A stretch of DNA of 64,000 bases from Streptomyces zhihengii (lineage in GTDB: Bacteria > Actinomycetota > Actinomycetes > Streptomycetales > Streptomycetaceae): positions 4,082,001-4,146,000 of the forward strand of contig NZ_JAFEJA010000001.1 in NCBI RefSeq assembly GCF_016919245.1. The letters run 5' to 3'. The notes under the pieces are model-generated. The model saw nothing but the letters and a program-made list of their open reading frames with translations, did no database searches and had not been told where the DNA came from. The position numbers and the translations under genes were made by a program. Positions 24,715 through 32,970 of this stretch are shown piece after piece. Every line of letters starts with the position of its first letter. Position 1 is the stretch's first letter.

Positions 24715-25211
24715 CGGACACGCGGGACACAGAGGTGGAGGCCCGGCTGCGCCGGATCGCCGGCTCCGTGCCCGACCCGGAGCTGCCGGTGCTGACGCTG
24801 GAGGAGCTGGGTGTCGTCCGGGAGGTCCGCCTGACCGGCCCCGGCCGGGTCAGGGTCGACCTCACCCCGACGTACACGGGCTGCCCCGCCGTCGAGGCGA
24901 TGACCGCCGACATCGAGCGTGTGCTCCACGAGCACGGGGTGGCGGAGGTGTCCGTGGTCAAGGTGCTCTCCCCGGCCTGGTCGACGGACGACATCACGGC
25001 CGAGGGCCGCCGCAAGCTCAGCGAGTTCGGCATAGCCCCGCCGCGCGCCCATGCGGCGGACGGGCCGGTCCCGCTCTCCCTCTCGGTGCGCTGCCCGCAC
25101 TGCGGCTCGACGGAGACCGAGCTGCTCAGCCGGTTCTCCTCGACGGCGTGCAAGGCGCTGCGCCGCTGTGTCTCCTGCCGGGAACCTTTCGACCACTTCA
25201 AGGAGCTGTAG
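24708..25211 (+). CDS. paaD: Phenylacetate epoxidase maturation protein PaaD
   Basis: This 167-residue protein has an N-terminal DUF59/MIP18 domain (VPDPELPVLTLEELGVV, TPTYTGCPAVEAM) involved in iron-sulphur or di-iron maturation and a C-terminal zinc-ribbon-like segment with CPHCGS and CVSCREPF. It may start at ATG 24708 or GTG 24711; the latter overlaps the paaC stop exactly as GTGA. PaaD is thought to mature the iron centres of PaaA or PaaE. paaE starts on the base after its stop. Confidence 0.94.
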   Translation: MVTDTRDTEVEARLRRIAGSVPDPELPVLTLEELGVVREVRLTGPGRVRVDLTPTYTGCPAVEAMTADIERVLHEHGVAEVSVVKVLSPAWSTDDITAEGRRKLSEFGIAPPRAHAADGPVPLSLSVRCPHCGSTETELLSRFSSTACKALRRCVSCREPFDHFKEL

Positions 25212-26267
25212 ATGTTCCATCCGCTCCGGGTCGGCGCCGTCGAGCAGCTCACCGACGACGCGGTCGCCGTCACCTTCGACGTACCGCCCGAACTGCGCGA
25301 GACGTTCCGCCACATCCCGGGTCAGCACCTGGCACTGCGCCGGATCGTGGGCGGCGAGGAGATCCGGCGCACGTACTCGATCTGTACGCCGGCCGCGCCC
25401 GCCGGCTCCTCTCCGGTCCTGCGGGTGGGCATCCGGCTCGTCGACGGCGGCGAGTTCTCGACGTATGCGCTCAAGGAGCTCGCGGTCGGGGACGTCGTCG
25501 AGGTCATGGCGCCCATGGGCCGCTTCCTGATGCCGCCCCGCCCCGGGTACTTCGCCGCGGTGGTCGGCGGCAGCGGCATCACGCCGGTGCTGTCCATGGC
25601 CGCGACCCTGCTCGCCACCGAGCCCGAGGCGAGGTTCTGTCTGATCCGCAGCGACCGCACCGCGGCCTCGACGATGTTCCTCGACGAGGTCGCCGACCTC
25701 AAGGACCGCTGGCCCGACCGGTTCCAGCTGGTCACCGTCCTCTCGCGGGAGGAGCAGCAGGCCGGGCTGCCGTCCGGCAGGCTCGACCGGGAGCGGCTCA
25801 CGGCATTGCTCCCCGCGCTGCTCGCGGTGGGCGAGGTCGACGGCTGGTTCCTCTGCGGGCCCTTCGGCCTCGTCCAGGGCGCCGAGAAGGCCCTGCGCGG
25901 TCTCGGGGTCGACCGCGGCCGGATCCACCAGGAGATCTTCCACGTCGACGACGGGTCGGCTCCTTCGGCGGCCCGCGCCGCCGCTCCCGCCCATGCGTCG
26001 CTCACCGCCACTCTCGACGGCCGTTCCGGCTCCTGGCCCGTCCAGGAGGGGGAGACGCTGCTGGAGACGGTGCTGCGCAGCCGTGCGGACGCGCCGTACG
26101 CCTGCAAGGGCGGCGTCTGCGGCACCTGTCGCGCCTTCCTGGTCTCCGGCGAGGTCCGCATGGACCGCAACTACGCGCTGGAGCCGGAGGAGACGGAGGC
26201 GGGATACGTGCTGGCGTGCCAGTCGCACCCGGCCACCGCGGAGGTCGAGCTGGACTTCGACCGCTGA
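25212..26267 (+). CDS. paaE: Phenylacetyl-CoA epoxidase reductase PaaE
   Basis: This 351-residue electron-transfer subunit has an FAD domain with RRTYSIC (about 55), an NAD(P) domain with VVGGSGITPVLSM (about 115), and a C-terminal plant-type 2Fe-2S ferredoxin domain with CKGGVCGTC and a fourth cysteine in LACQSH. It passes electrons from NADPH to the di-iron site of PaaA. It starts immediately after the paaD stop and is followed by a strong hairpin that ends the operon. Confidence 0.96.
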   Translation: MFHPLRVGAVEQLTDDAVAVTFDVPPELRETFRHIPGQHLALRRIVGGEEIRRTYSICTPAAPAGSSPVLRVGIRLVDGGEFSTYALKELAVGDVVEVMAPMGRFLMPPRPGYFAAVVGGSGITPVLSMAATLLATEPEARFCLIRSDRTAASTMFLDEVADLKDRWPDRFQLVTVLSREEQQAGLPSGRLDRERLTALLPALLAVGEVDGWFLCGPFGLVQGAEKALRGLGVDRGRIHQEIFHVDDGSAPSAARAAAPAHASLTATLDGRSGSWPVQEGETLLETVLRSRADAPYACKGGVCGTCRAFLVSGEVRMDRNYALEPEETEAGYVLACQSHPATAEVELDFDR

Positions 26268-26280
26268 CGACGGTCCCCCG

Positions 26281-26322
26281 CCCGGGAGTGGGGCCGGCTG
26301 CTGCTGCCGGCCCCGTCCCGGG
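26281..26322. terminator. Terminator of the paaABCDE operon
   Basis: The stem GGGGCCGGC/GCCGGCCCC with a 7-nt loop is extended by CCCGGGA/TCCCGGG. It lies between paaE and the convergent rhodanese gene and probably works both ways. Confidence 0.85.
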
Positions 26323-26375
26323 ACCAGCGGGCTCGGGGGACTCGGAGGCGCCGAGCCTCGGAGGGAGCAGAGAGC

Positions 26376-26720
26376 TCAGAGGACGAAGGCGGGGTCCCCG
26401 GTCTCGGTCACCATCGGGCGGCCCGCGCCCTCCCAGGCGAGCATGCCGCCGCTGATGTTCACGGCGTCGATGCCCTGCTGCACCAGGTACTGGGTGACCT
26501 GCGCGGAGCGTCCCCCGACGCGGCACATGACATACGCGCGCCTGCCGTCCGCGACGGCCTCCGTGACCTCGCCGAAGCGCGCGACGAAGTCGCTCATCGG
26601 GACGTGCAGCGCGCCGTCGACGTGGCCGGCCGTCCACTCGTCGGCCTCCCGGACGTCCACGACCAGACCGTCGGCCGGTACCGCGGCGGCGTCCACGGCG
26701 GGCAGCGGGGCGAAGTTCAT
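26376..26720 (-). CDS. Single-domain rhodanese-like protein
   Basis: This 114-residue single rhodanese domain has the substrate-binding start LVVDVREADEWTAGHVDGA and the active-site loop CRVGGRS, with the cysteine that carries persulphide. Such proteins transfer or carry sulphane sulphur, or serve as sulphur relay partners. The ATG is at 26720. It lies downstream of the J-domain gene on the same strand with an imperfect repeat array in between. Confidence 0.9.
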   Translation of the reverse strand: MNFAPLPAVDAAAVPADGLVVDVREADEWTAGHVDGALHVPMSDFVARFGEVTEAVADGRRAYVMCRVGGRSAQVTQYLVQQGIDAVNISGGMLAWEGAGRPMVTETGDPAFVL

Positions 26721-26746
26721 GGGGTGATGCCTTCTCTCGTACGTAC

Positions 26747-26817
26747 CTGAGCGGGTGTGCCTGAGCGGTGAGCCTGGGCGGGTGTGCCTGGAGCGAGTGT
26801 GCCTGGAGCCGGTGTAC
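26747..26817. repeat. Short imperfect tandem repeat between J-domain and rhodanese genes
   Basis: Five 13- to 15-bp units related to CTGAGCGGGTGTGC run from 26747 to 26817, with a partial sixth after. The array lies directly upstream of the rhodanese start and downstream of the J-domain stop, so it would sit in the leader or spacer of the mRNA. Confidence 0.7.
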
Positions 26818-26828
26818 CCGAGCGGGAC

Positions 26829-27710
26829 CTACTCCACCAGACCGGCGAGTTCCTTCTCCCGCTCGGCGACCTGCGCCAGCAGCTGCTCGGCGATCTCGTC
26901 GAGCAGGGCGTCCGGGTCGTCGGGCGCCATCCGGAGCATGGCCCCGATGGCGCTGTCCTCCAGTTCCCGGGCGACGGCGGTCAGCAGCTCCTTGCGCTGC
27001 GACAGCCATTCGAGGCGGGCGTAGAGCTCGTCGCTCTCGCTCAGTTCGGGCTGCGGCGGCACCGGTCCCGCCTCCCACTCCTCGGCCAGCTCCCGCAGCT
27101 TCGCCGCGTCACCGAGCCCGTAGGCGGCGTTCACCCGGGCGATGAACTCGTCCCTGCGCGCCCGCTCGCCCTCGTCCTGCGCCAGGTCCGGGTGCGCCTT
27201 GCGGGCCAGCTCCCGGTAGAGCCGCCTGGCCTCGTCGCTCGGCCGCACCCGCTTCGGCCCGCGGACGGGCTGATCGGTGAGCATGGCCGCGGCCTCGGGC
27301 GAGAGGCCGTCGCTGTCCATCCAGTCGTGGAAGAGCTCGTCGACGCCCGGCATGGGCATCACCAGGGCCCGCGCCTCCTGCGCCTTGCGCAGATCCTCCG
27401 GATCCCCGCTCCGCTCGGCGTGTGCCTCGGCGATACGGGCGTCCAGCTCGTCCAGCCGCGCGTACATCGGCCCGAGCTTCTGGTGGTGGAGGCGGGAGAA
27501 GTTCTCCACCTCCACCCGGAACGTCTCCAGCGCGATCTCGAACTCGATCAGCGCCTGCTCGGCGACGTGCACCGCGCGCGCCAGACGGGCCTCAGGACGC
27601 TGCGACGGGTCCCCGGGTGAGTCCCGCGGTCCGTCGTGCTCTGCGTCCTGCCGCGCGTCGCGCTCTTCGTCGTTCCGGGTGCTGGGCCCCCCGGCGGCTT
27701 CCTGGGTCAC
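26829..27710 (-). CDS. J-domain-containing protein
   Basis: This 293-residue protein is mostly alpha-helical and charged. A long coiled-coil-prone N-terminal half (about 40-110, ARAVHVAEQALIEFEIALET) is followed by a compact J-like domain around DEARRLYRELARKAHPDLAQDEGERARRDEF (about 160-200, the HPD motif is intact) and another helical tail. J domains stimulate the ATPase of DnaK-type chaperones. A J domain at the centre of a coiled-coil protein is not the DnaJ layout; the client is unknown. The GTG start at 27710 is the only reasonable one. Confidence 0.8.
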   Translation of the reverse strand: MTQEAAGGPSTRNDEERDARQDAEHDGPRDSPGDPSQRPEARLARAVHVAEQALIEFEIALETFRVEVENFSRLHHQKLGPMYARLDELDARIAEAHAERSGDPEDLRKAQEARALVMPMPGVDELFHDWMDSDGLSPEAAAMLTDQPVRGPKRVRPSDEARRLYRELARKAHPDLAQDEGERARRDEFIARVNAAYGLGDAAKLRELAEEWEAGPVPPQPELSESDELYARLEWLSQRKELLTAVARELEDSAIGAMLRMAPDDPDALLDEIAEQLLAQVAEREKELAGLVE

Positions 27711-27743
27711 TCGTCCAGCCTACGGGCGCGCCCCGGCCCCCTG

Positions 27744-29228
27744 TCACACTCCCAGTTCAGCGGCGATGCGGCCGTTCTTCACGGCGGCCAGCAGATCCGC
27801 GTGGTCCGCCTCCGTGCGGTCGGCGTAGGTGACCGCGAAGGAGGCGACGGCCTCGTCGAGTTCCTCGTTCTTGCCGCAGTACCCGGCGAGCAGCCTCGGG
27901 TCGGCGCTGTGCGCGTGCGCCCGGGCCAGCAGGGCGCCAGTCATCCGCCCGTAGTCGTCGAGCTGGTCCGGGGTGAGGGCGGCCGCGTCCACGCTGCCCT
28001 TGCGGTTCCTGAACTGGCGGACCTGGAAGGGCCGGCCCTCCACCGTCGTCCAGCCGAGCAGGATGTCGCTGACCACCTGCATCCGCTTCTGCCCCATGAC
28101 CACCCGGCGGCCCTCGTGGCCCGCGGCCTGCACGGTGAAGCCCGCGGCGCGCAGATGGGGCTCCAGCGCGGAGGGACGGGCCTCCTTCACCTGGAGGATC
28201 AGCGCGTCCCCCCGGTGGTCGAGCAGCAGGACGACGTACGACCGGGTGCCCACGCTGCCGGTGCCCACCACGCGGAAGGCCACGTCGTGGATGGCGTACC
28301 GGGCCAGCAGCGGGAGCCGGTCCTCCGAGACGGTGGCCAGATAGGGGCCGAGCGCCGCGGCGACCGCCGCCGCCTCCGCGTCCGGCACCCGCCGGAGCAC
28401 GGGCGGCGCGTCCACGAAGCGGCACTCGGCGGTGCCGTCCTCCGCCGTCACGCTCTCCGTCGACCTCGCCGCGAACCGGGCGCTGGTGTTGTTGCGGGCC
28501 TTGGCGGAGACCCGCTCCAGGGTGCCGAGCAGATCGCGGGCGTCGGTGTGGGAGACCAGTTCCTCGTCGGCGATGGCGTTCCACGCGTCCAGGGCGGGGA
28601 GCTTCGCCAGCAGCCGCATGGTCCGCCGATAGGCGCCCACCGTGTCGAAGGCGGCCGCGCGGCAGGTGTCCTCGTCCGCGCCCGCGACCCGTCCGGCGAG
28701 CACCAGCGAGACCGCGAGACGCTTGAGGTCCCACTCCCAGGGGCCGACGACCGTCTCGTCGAAGTCGTTCAGATCGATGACCAGGCCGCCGCGGGCGTCC
28801 CCGTAGAGGCCGAAGTTCGCCGCGTGGGCATCACCGCAGAGCTGCGCGGCGATCCCGGTGACGGGCGTGCCCACCAGGTCGTGCGCCATGAGCCCGGCGG
28901 AGCCCCGCAGGAAGGCGAACGGCGAGGCGGTCATCCGACCCACCCGTATCGGGGTGAGTTCGGGCACCCGCCCGCGACTGGACTCCTCCACCGCCCGCAC
29001 CGCGTCGGGGCGGTCCTCGGTGAGCACGAGGGAGTCGTGGCCGGACCGGGGGATCCGGTCCCTGAGGGCCTTGCCGATCTCCTTGGGGGAGCGGAGCGGC
29101 CCGTCGGCGTCCTGGCGTCCGGCGCTCGCACGGGAGGCGAAGCCGGGCACCTCGGGAATGCGCCCGGTGCCCGTGACGGTCTCCGTGACCGGTCGCTGCG
29201 CCGGCATCCGTATCTCGGCGTCGTTCAT
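27744..29228 (-). CDS. DUF2252 family protein, kinase-like
   Basis: This 494-residue DUF2252 protein starts at ATG 29228 behind a GGGGGAGG site; longer frames upstream are not supported. The segment LCGDAHAANFGLYGD followed by LVIDLNDFDE (about 145-180) resembles the catalytic and metal-binding loops of aminoglycoside-phosphotransferase-like kinases (HGDxxxxN ... D). It may therefore phosphorylate a small molecule, but no substrate is known. It is 33 bp upstream of the J-domain gene on the same strand. Confidence 0.85.
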   Translation of the reverse strand: MNDAEIRMPAQRPVTETVTGTGRIPEVPGFASRASAGRQDADGPLRSPKEIGKALRDRIPRSGHDSLVLTEDRPDAVRAVEESSRGRVPELTPIRVGRMTASPFAFLRGSAGLMAHDLVGTPVTGIAAQLCGDAHAANFGLYGDARGGLVIDLNDFDETVVGPWEWDLKRLAVSLVLAGRVAGADEDTCRAAAFDTVGAYRRTMRLLAKLPALDAWNAIADEELVSHTDARDLLGTLERVSAKARNNTSARFAARSTESVTAEDGTAECRFVDAPPVLRRVPDAEAAAVAAALGPYLATVSEDRLPLLARYAIHDVAFRVVGTGSVGTRSYVVLLLDHRGDALILQVKEARPSALEPHLRAAGFTVQAAGHEGRRVVMGQKRMQVVSDILLGWTTVEGRPFQVRQFRNRKGSVDAAALTPDQLDDYGRMTGALLARAHAHSADPRLLAGYCGKNEELDEAVASFAVTYADRTEADHADLLAAVKNGRIAAELGV

Positions 29229-29360
29229 GCCGCTGCCTCCCCCGGGCGTCCGTACGCCCTGAACATCACGTGCCCAGACCGTACCGCCGGGCCGTGACCG
29301 ACGTCTCCCCTTGAGGACAAGCTCCCGATGCCGTCGGCGGGCGCACGGAAGCCGGGGCGA

Positions 29361-29376
29361 TGTTCCACGTGAAACA
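29361..29376. other. parS site
   Basis: TGTTCCACGTGAAACA matches the 16-bp parS consensus TGTTNCACGTGAAACA exactly. It is intergenic, between the DUF2252 gene and tRNA-Leu, about 35 kb from the predicted oriC. Confidence 0.9.
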
Positions 29377-29479
29377 TCGCACGCCCGGCACCGCGGGAGC
29401 CACCGGCCCAAACCGTCGGGGCACAACGAGAAACGGGCCCCCACCGGGACTTTCGTCCGGTGGAGACCCGTCTCCTCTG

Positions 29480-29563
29480 TGCGCGAGGGGGGAGTTGAAC
29501 CCCCACGCCCTTTCGGGCACTGGAACCTGAATCCAGCGCGTCTGCCTATTCCGCCACCCGCGC
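29480..29563 (-). tRNA. tRNA-Leu (CAG)
   Basis: This is an 84-nt type II tRNA. The acceptor arm GCGCGGG pairs with CTCGCGC with one G-U pair. The anticodon loop TTCAGGT between CTGGA and TCCAG gives anticodon CAG. A variable arm GCCCGAAAGGGC and T-loop GTTCAACTC are present. The discriminator is A and the CCA end is not encoded. Confidence 0.95.
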
Positions 29564-29935
29564 ATTGGGTGTTGTCTCCGGGTGCCTCACCTGTTCGGTG
29601 CTGCCCCCTTGCGACATGCAGAAGATTAGCACGCTGCCGAGGGTGGATTCACATCCGTTGTTTCGGACCCCCTCGGAACGAACAGGGAAGAGAACGGGCG
29701 GGCGGAACGGGACGACGGGGAGCGGATGGGACGGGCGGGCACGGAACGGCGAGCGGTCTCCCCCACTCCTCCTGTATGCCTCCCGGGTGCGGGACACTGT
29801 CCTGAGGCCGCCTCTACGATCCGTGTGAGGGGTGACACTCATCAACGGGGCAGACAAGGGGAACCAGCCGATTTCCCGACGCGTGGATACGATCAGTAAG
29901 CAGTACCAGGGCGACAACGACGGAGGAGGTGCCCC
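29564..29935. promoter_or_regulatory. Promoter region between tRNA-Leu and fhaA
   Basis: This 372-bp region holds no convincing gene. TAATCT on the minus strand (29623-29628) is a possible -10 for tRNA-Leu. On the plus strand TACGAT (29888-29893) is a possible -10 for the fhaA operon, leaving a leader of about 35 nt. Neither has a good -35, so both are tentative. Confidence 0.4.
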
Positions 29936-30781
29936 ATGGGAGTCCTGAAGCGTTTCGAACAGCGTCTCGAAGGCCTGGTCAACGGCACCTTCGCCAAGGT
30001 GTTCAAGTCCGAGGTCCAGCCCGTCGAGATCGCGGGCGCCCTCCAGCGCGAGTGCGACAACAACGCGACGATCTGGAACCGGGACCGCACGGTCGTCCCC
30101 AACGACTTCATCGTGGAGCTCAGCGCGCCCGACTTCGAGCGCCTGAGCCCGTACTCGGGCCAGCTGGGCGACGAGCTGTCGGGCCTGGTCCGCGACTACG
30201 CCAAGCAGCAGCGCTACACCTTCATGGGCCCGATCAAGGTCCATCTGGAGAAGGCCGACGACCTCGACACCGGTCTGTACCGGGTGCGCAGCCGCACCCT
30301 GGCGTCGAGTACGTCACAGTCGTCCGGCGGCCCCGCGCCCGCCCAGGGCGCCCCGCGCGGCGGCTACGGCTACCCTCCGGCGGGCGCGCCCGCCGGAGCC
30401 CCGCCGATGCCGGCGGCCCCGCCGCCCGGCGGCCGCCCCGGCCCCGCGGCCGGCCAGCGCGCACAGGGCCCCGGCGGCCCGGGCGGGCAGCCCGGCGGGG
30501 CAGTACGACGCTGGATCGAGATCAACGGCACACGCCATCAGATCTCCCGCCCGACGCTGGTGCTGGGTCGCAGCACCGACGCCGATGTGCGGATCGACGA
30601 CCCCGGCGTATCGCGCCGGCACTGTGAGATCCGGACCGGAACGCCCTCGACGATCCAGGATCTCGGGTCTACCAACGGCATCGTGGTAGACGGGCAGCAC
30701 ACCACCCGCGCTACGCTCCGCGACGGCTCGCGGATCGTCGTGGGCAGCACCACCATCGTTTACCGGCAAGCCGAAGGGTGA
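29936..30781 (+). CDS. fhaA: FHA domain protein FhaA (DUF3662 plus FHA)
   Basis: This 281-residue protein has an N-terminal DUF3662 domain (about 1-120, MGVLKRFEQRLEGLVNGTFAKVFKSEVQPVEI region), a Pro/Gly-rich linker and a C-terminal FHA domain (about 200-275) with LGRSTDADVRI, SRRHCEI and LGSTNG, the residues that bind phosphothreonine. In mycobacteria FhaA binds phosphorylated MviN/MurJ and controls peptidoglycan synthesis at poles and septa. The ATG follows a GGAGG site. It is the first gene of fhaA-fhaB-pstP-rodA-pbpA-pknB. Confidence 0.95.
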   Translation: MGVLKRFEQRLEGLVNGTFAKVFKSEVQPVEIAGALQRECDNNATIWNRDRTVVPNDFIVELSAPDFERLSPYSGQLGDELSGLVRDYAKQQRYTFMGPIKVHLEKADDLDTGLYRVRSRTLASSTSQSSGGPAPAQGAPRGGYGYPPAGAPAGAPPMPAAPPPGGRPGPAAGQRAQGPGGPGGQPGGAVRRWIEINGTRHQISRPTLVLGRSTDADVRIDDPGVSRRHCEIRTGTPSTIQDLGSTNGIVVDGQHTTRATLRDGSRIVVGSTTIVYRQAEG

Positions 30782-30791
30782 AGCGGGGGCA

Positions 30792-31307
30792 ATGTCAGAG
30801 CTGACCCTTACGGTCATGCGGTTGGGTTTCCTGGCCGTTCTGTGGCTGTTCGTGATCGTGGCCGTCCAGGTCATCCGCAGCGACCTGTTCGGTACGCGCG
30901 TCACGCAGCGCGGTTCGCGCCGCACCGCTGACGCACGTCCGCAGCAGGCCCGCCAGCCCGCCGCACCGCCGCAGCAGCGGCAGCAGCAGGGCGGCGGCCG
31001 CCAGCGCCGGGGGGCGCCGACCAAGCTGGTCGTCTCCGAGGGCACGCTGACGGGCACCACCGTCGCCCTCCAGGGGCAGACGATCACCCTGGGCCGGGCG
31101 CACGATTCGACCATCGTGCTGGACGACGACTACGCGTCCAGCAGGCATGCCAGGATCTACCCCGATCGAGACGGCCAGTGGATCGTCGAGGATCTCGGGT
31201 CCACCAACGGCACGTATCTCGACCGGACCCGGCTCACCACGCCGACCCCGATTCCGCTGGGCGCGCCGATCCGCATCGGCAAGACCGTCATCGAGCTGCG
31301 GAAGTAG
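30792..31307 (+). CDS. fhaB: FHA domain protein FhaB (FipA)
   Basis: This 171-residue protein has one N-terminal membrane helix (LGFLAVLWLFVIVAVQVI, about 10-28), a Gln/Arg-rich linker and a C-terminal FHA domain (about 90-165) with LGRAHDSTIVL, SSRHARI and LGSTNGTYL. It binds phosphothreonine proteins at the membrane; the mycobacterial relative FipA links FtsZ and FtsQ during oxidative stress. It starts 10 bp after fhaA. Confidence 0.94.
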   Translation: MSELTLTVMRLGFLAVLWLFVIVAVQVIRSDLFGTRVTQRGSRRTADARPQQARQPAAPPQQRQQQGGGRQRRGAPTKLVVSEGTLTGTTVALQGQTITLGRAHDSTIVLDDDYASSRHARIYPDRDGQWIVEDLGSTNGTYLDRTRLTTPTPIPLGAPIRIGKTVIELRK

Positions 31308-31314
31308 TACGACA

Positions 31315-31452
31315 ATGAGCGAGCGGAGCGAGCGAGCCGCCGTGGTCGCCACCGGCGACCGGCACGGGCTCCCGACCGGAGGGTGGGCAGAGTGGCTCGA
31401 GACCGGCTGGCGCGACAGTCGAGCGGCGAGCCGACGGGTGAGGTGCGCATGA
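31315..31452 (+). CDS. Possible small leader ORF coupled to pstP
   Basis: This 45-codon ORF starts at ATG 31315, 7 nt after the fhaB stop, and its TGA overlaps the pstP ATG as ATGA. A GGAAG site lies 10 nt upstream. The product begins MSERSERAAVVATG and has WAEWLETGWRD in the middle. The first 20 or so bases are a GAGCGAGCGGAGCGAGCGAG stretch, a simple motif that recurs in actinobacterial intergenic DNA. The ORF may therefore be a coincidental frame across a repeat. Translation is not proven. Confidence 0.35.
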   Translation: MSERSERAAVVATGDRHGLPTGGWAEWLETGWRDSRAASRRVRCA

Positions 31453-32945
31453 GTCTTTCTCTGCGTTTCGCCGCCGGATCGCACAAGGGCATGATCCGTG
31501 AGGGCAACGAGGACTCCGGCTACGCCGGCCCCCGGCTGCTGGCCATCGCCGACGGCATGGGCGGTCAGGCGGCGGGTGAGGTCGCCTCGTCCGAGGTGAT
31601 CTCGACGCTCGTCACCCTCGACGACGACGTGCCCGGCTCCGACATCCTCACCTCGCTCGGCAGCGCCGTGCAGCGGGCCAACGACCAGCTCCGGATGATG
31701 GTCGAGGAGGACCCGCAGCTCGAGGGCATGGGCACCACGCTCACCGCCCTGCTGTGGACCGGCCAGCGCCTCGGGCTCGTGCACGTCGGCGACTCCCGCG
31801 CGTACCTGCTGCGGGACGGGGTGCTCACCCAGATCACCCAGGACCACACCTGGGTGCAGCGGCTGGTCGACGAGGGCCGCATCACCGAGGAAGAGGCGAC
31901 GACCCATCCGCAGCGCTCGCTGCTGATGCGCGCGCTGGGCAGCGGCGACCACGTCGAGCCCGATCTCTCGATCCGCGAGGTCAGGGCCGGCGACCGCTAT
32001 CTGATCTGCTCCGACGGTCTCTCCGGCGTGGTGTCCCACCAGACGATGGAGGACACGCTCGCCAGCTACCAGGGCCCGCAGGAGACCGTCCAGGACCTGA
32101 TCCAGCTCGCCCTGCGCGGCGGCGGTCCCGACAACATCACCTGCATCGTCGCCGACGTCCTCGACACCGACGGCGGCGACACCCTGGCCGGGCAGCTCAG
32201 CGACACCCCGGTCGTCGTCGGCGCGGTCGCCGAGAACCAGCTCCAGCTCAACGACGGCGGTGCGATGCAGACCCCGGCGGGCCGTGCGGCCGGCCTCGGG
32301 CGCTCCTCCGCCCCGACCGCTCCCGGCGGCAGCTTCGGCCCCCCGGGATCGGGTGACGGCTACGGCGGCATGCCGCCCGAGGGCTCCTTCGACGCGTACA
32401 CCGACGACGACTTCGCCAAGCGCGGCGGCCGCAAGTGGCTGAAGCGTTCGTTCTTCATCGTCCTCGCCCTGGCGGTGGTCGGCGGCGGCCTCTACGGCGG
32501 CTACCGCTGGACGCAGACCCAGTACTACGTGGGCGCCAACGACGAGCACGTCGCCCTCTACCAGGGCATCAGCCAGGACCTGGCGTGGGTCTCGCTCTCG
32601 AAGGTCCAGAAGGACCACCCCGAGATCGAACTCAAGTACCTACCGCCCTACCAGCGCAAGCAGGTCGAGGCGACGATCACCGAGGACAACCTCACCCGCG
32701 CCCGCGCGAAGATCGAGGAGCTCGGCCTGCAGGCGGCCGCCTGCAAGAAGAAGGACGAACAGCGCGAGGCGGCGGACAGCTCCAGTGCCGCCCCGCCCGC
32801 CGAGGGGGAGGGCGAGGCCGGCGACACCGCCGGGACGCCGACGACCCAGGGCAACACGACCAAGCCGAACGCAGCCTCTCCCTCTCCGGGTCCCACCCTC
32901 TCGGAGGAGGAGCAGAAGCTGGCCTCCAACTGCGGCAAGCAGTAG
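31449..32945 (+). CDS. pstP: PP2C-type Ser/Thr phosphatase PstP
   Basis: This 498-residue metal-dependent phosphatase has its catalytic domain at residues 1 to about 240, with IREGNEDSGY, ADGMGGQAAGEVAS, VGDSRAYLLRDG, LICSDGLSGVV and GGPDNITCIVADV providing the metal-binding aspartates. A Gly-rich linker leads to one membrane helix (about 331-352) and an extracellular part ending in a Ser/Pro/Glu-rich tail. PstP reverses phosphorylation by PknB-type kinases. A longer in-frame start at 31383 exists; ATG 31449 begins at the conserved domain. It follows fhaB and precedes rodA by 25 bp. Confidence 0.95.
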   Translation: MSLSLRFAAGSHKGMIREGNEDSGYAGPRLLAIADGMGGQAAGEVASSEVISTLVTLDDDVPGSDILTSLGSAVQRANDQLRMMVEEDPQLEGMGTTLTALLWTGQRLGLVHVGDSRAYLLRDGVLTQITQDHTWVQRLVDEGRITEEEATTHPQRSLLMRALGSGDHVEPDLSIREVRAGDRYLICSDGLSGVVSHQTMEDTLASYQGPQETVQDLIQLALRGGGPDNITCIVADVLDTDGGDTLAGQLSDTPVVVGAVAENQLQLNDGGAMQTPAGRAAGLGRSSAPTAPGGSFGPPGSGDGYGGMPPEGSFDAYTDDDFAKRGGRKWLKRSFFIVLALAVVGGGLYGGYRWTQTQYYVGANDEHVALYQGISQDLAWVSLSKVQKDHPEIELKYLPPYQRKQVEATITEDNLTRARAKIEELGLQAAACKKKDEQREAADSSSAAPPAEGEGEAGDTAGTPTTQGNTTKPNAASPSPGPTLSEEEQKLASNCGKQ

Positions 32946-32970
32946 CGGGCCGTAGGGGGCCTTCTCCACC

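Noticed and set aside
29565-29828. 87-codon plus-strand frame after tRNA-Leu
   Set aside because: It has no ribosome binding site, no family resemblance, and crosses the likely tRNA promoter.
31315-31336. GAGCGAGCGGAGCGAGC stretch as a CRISPR-like or mobile repeat
   Set aside because: It is a single short copy here; treated as part of the possible leader ORF.
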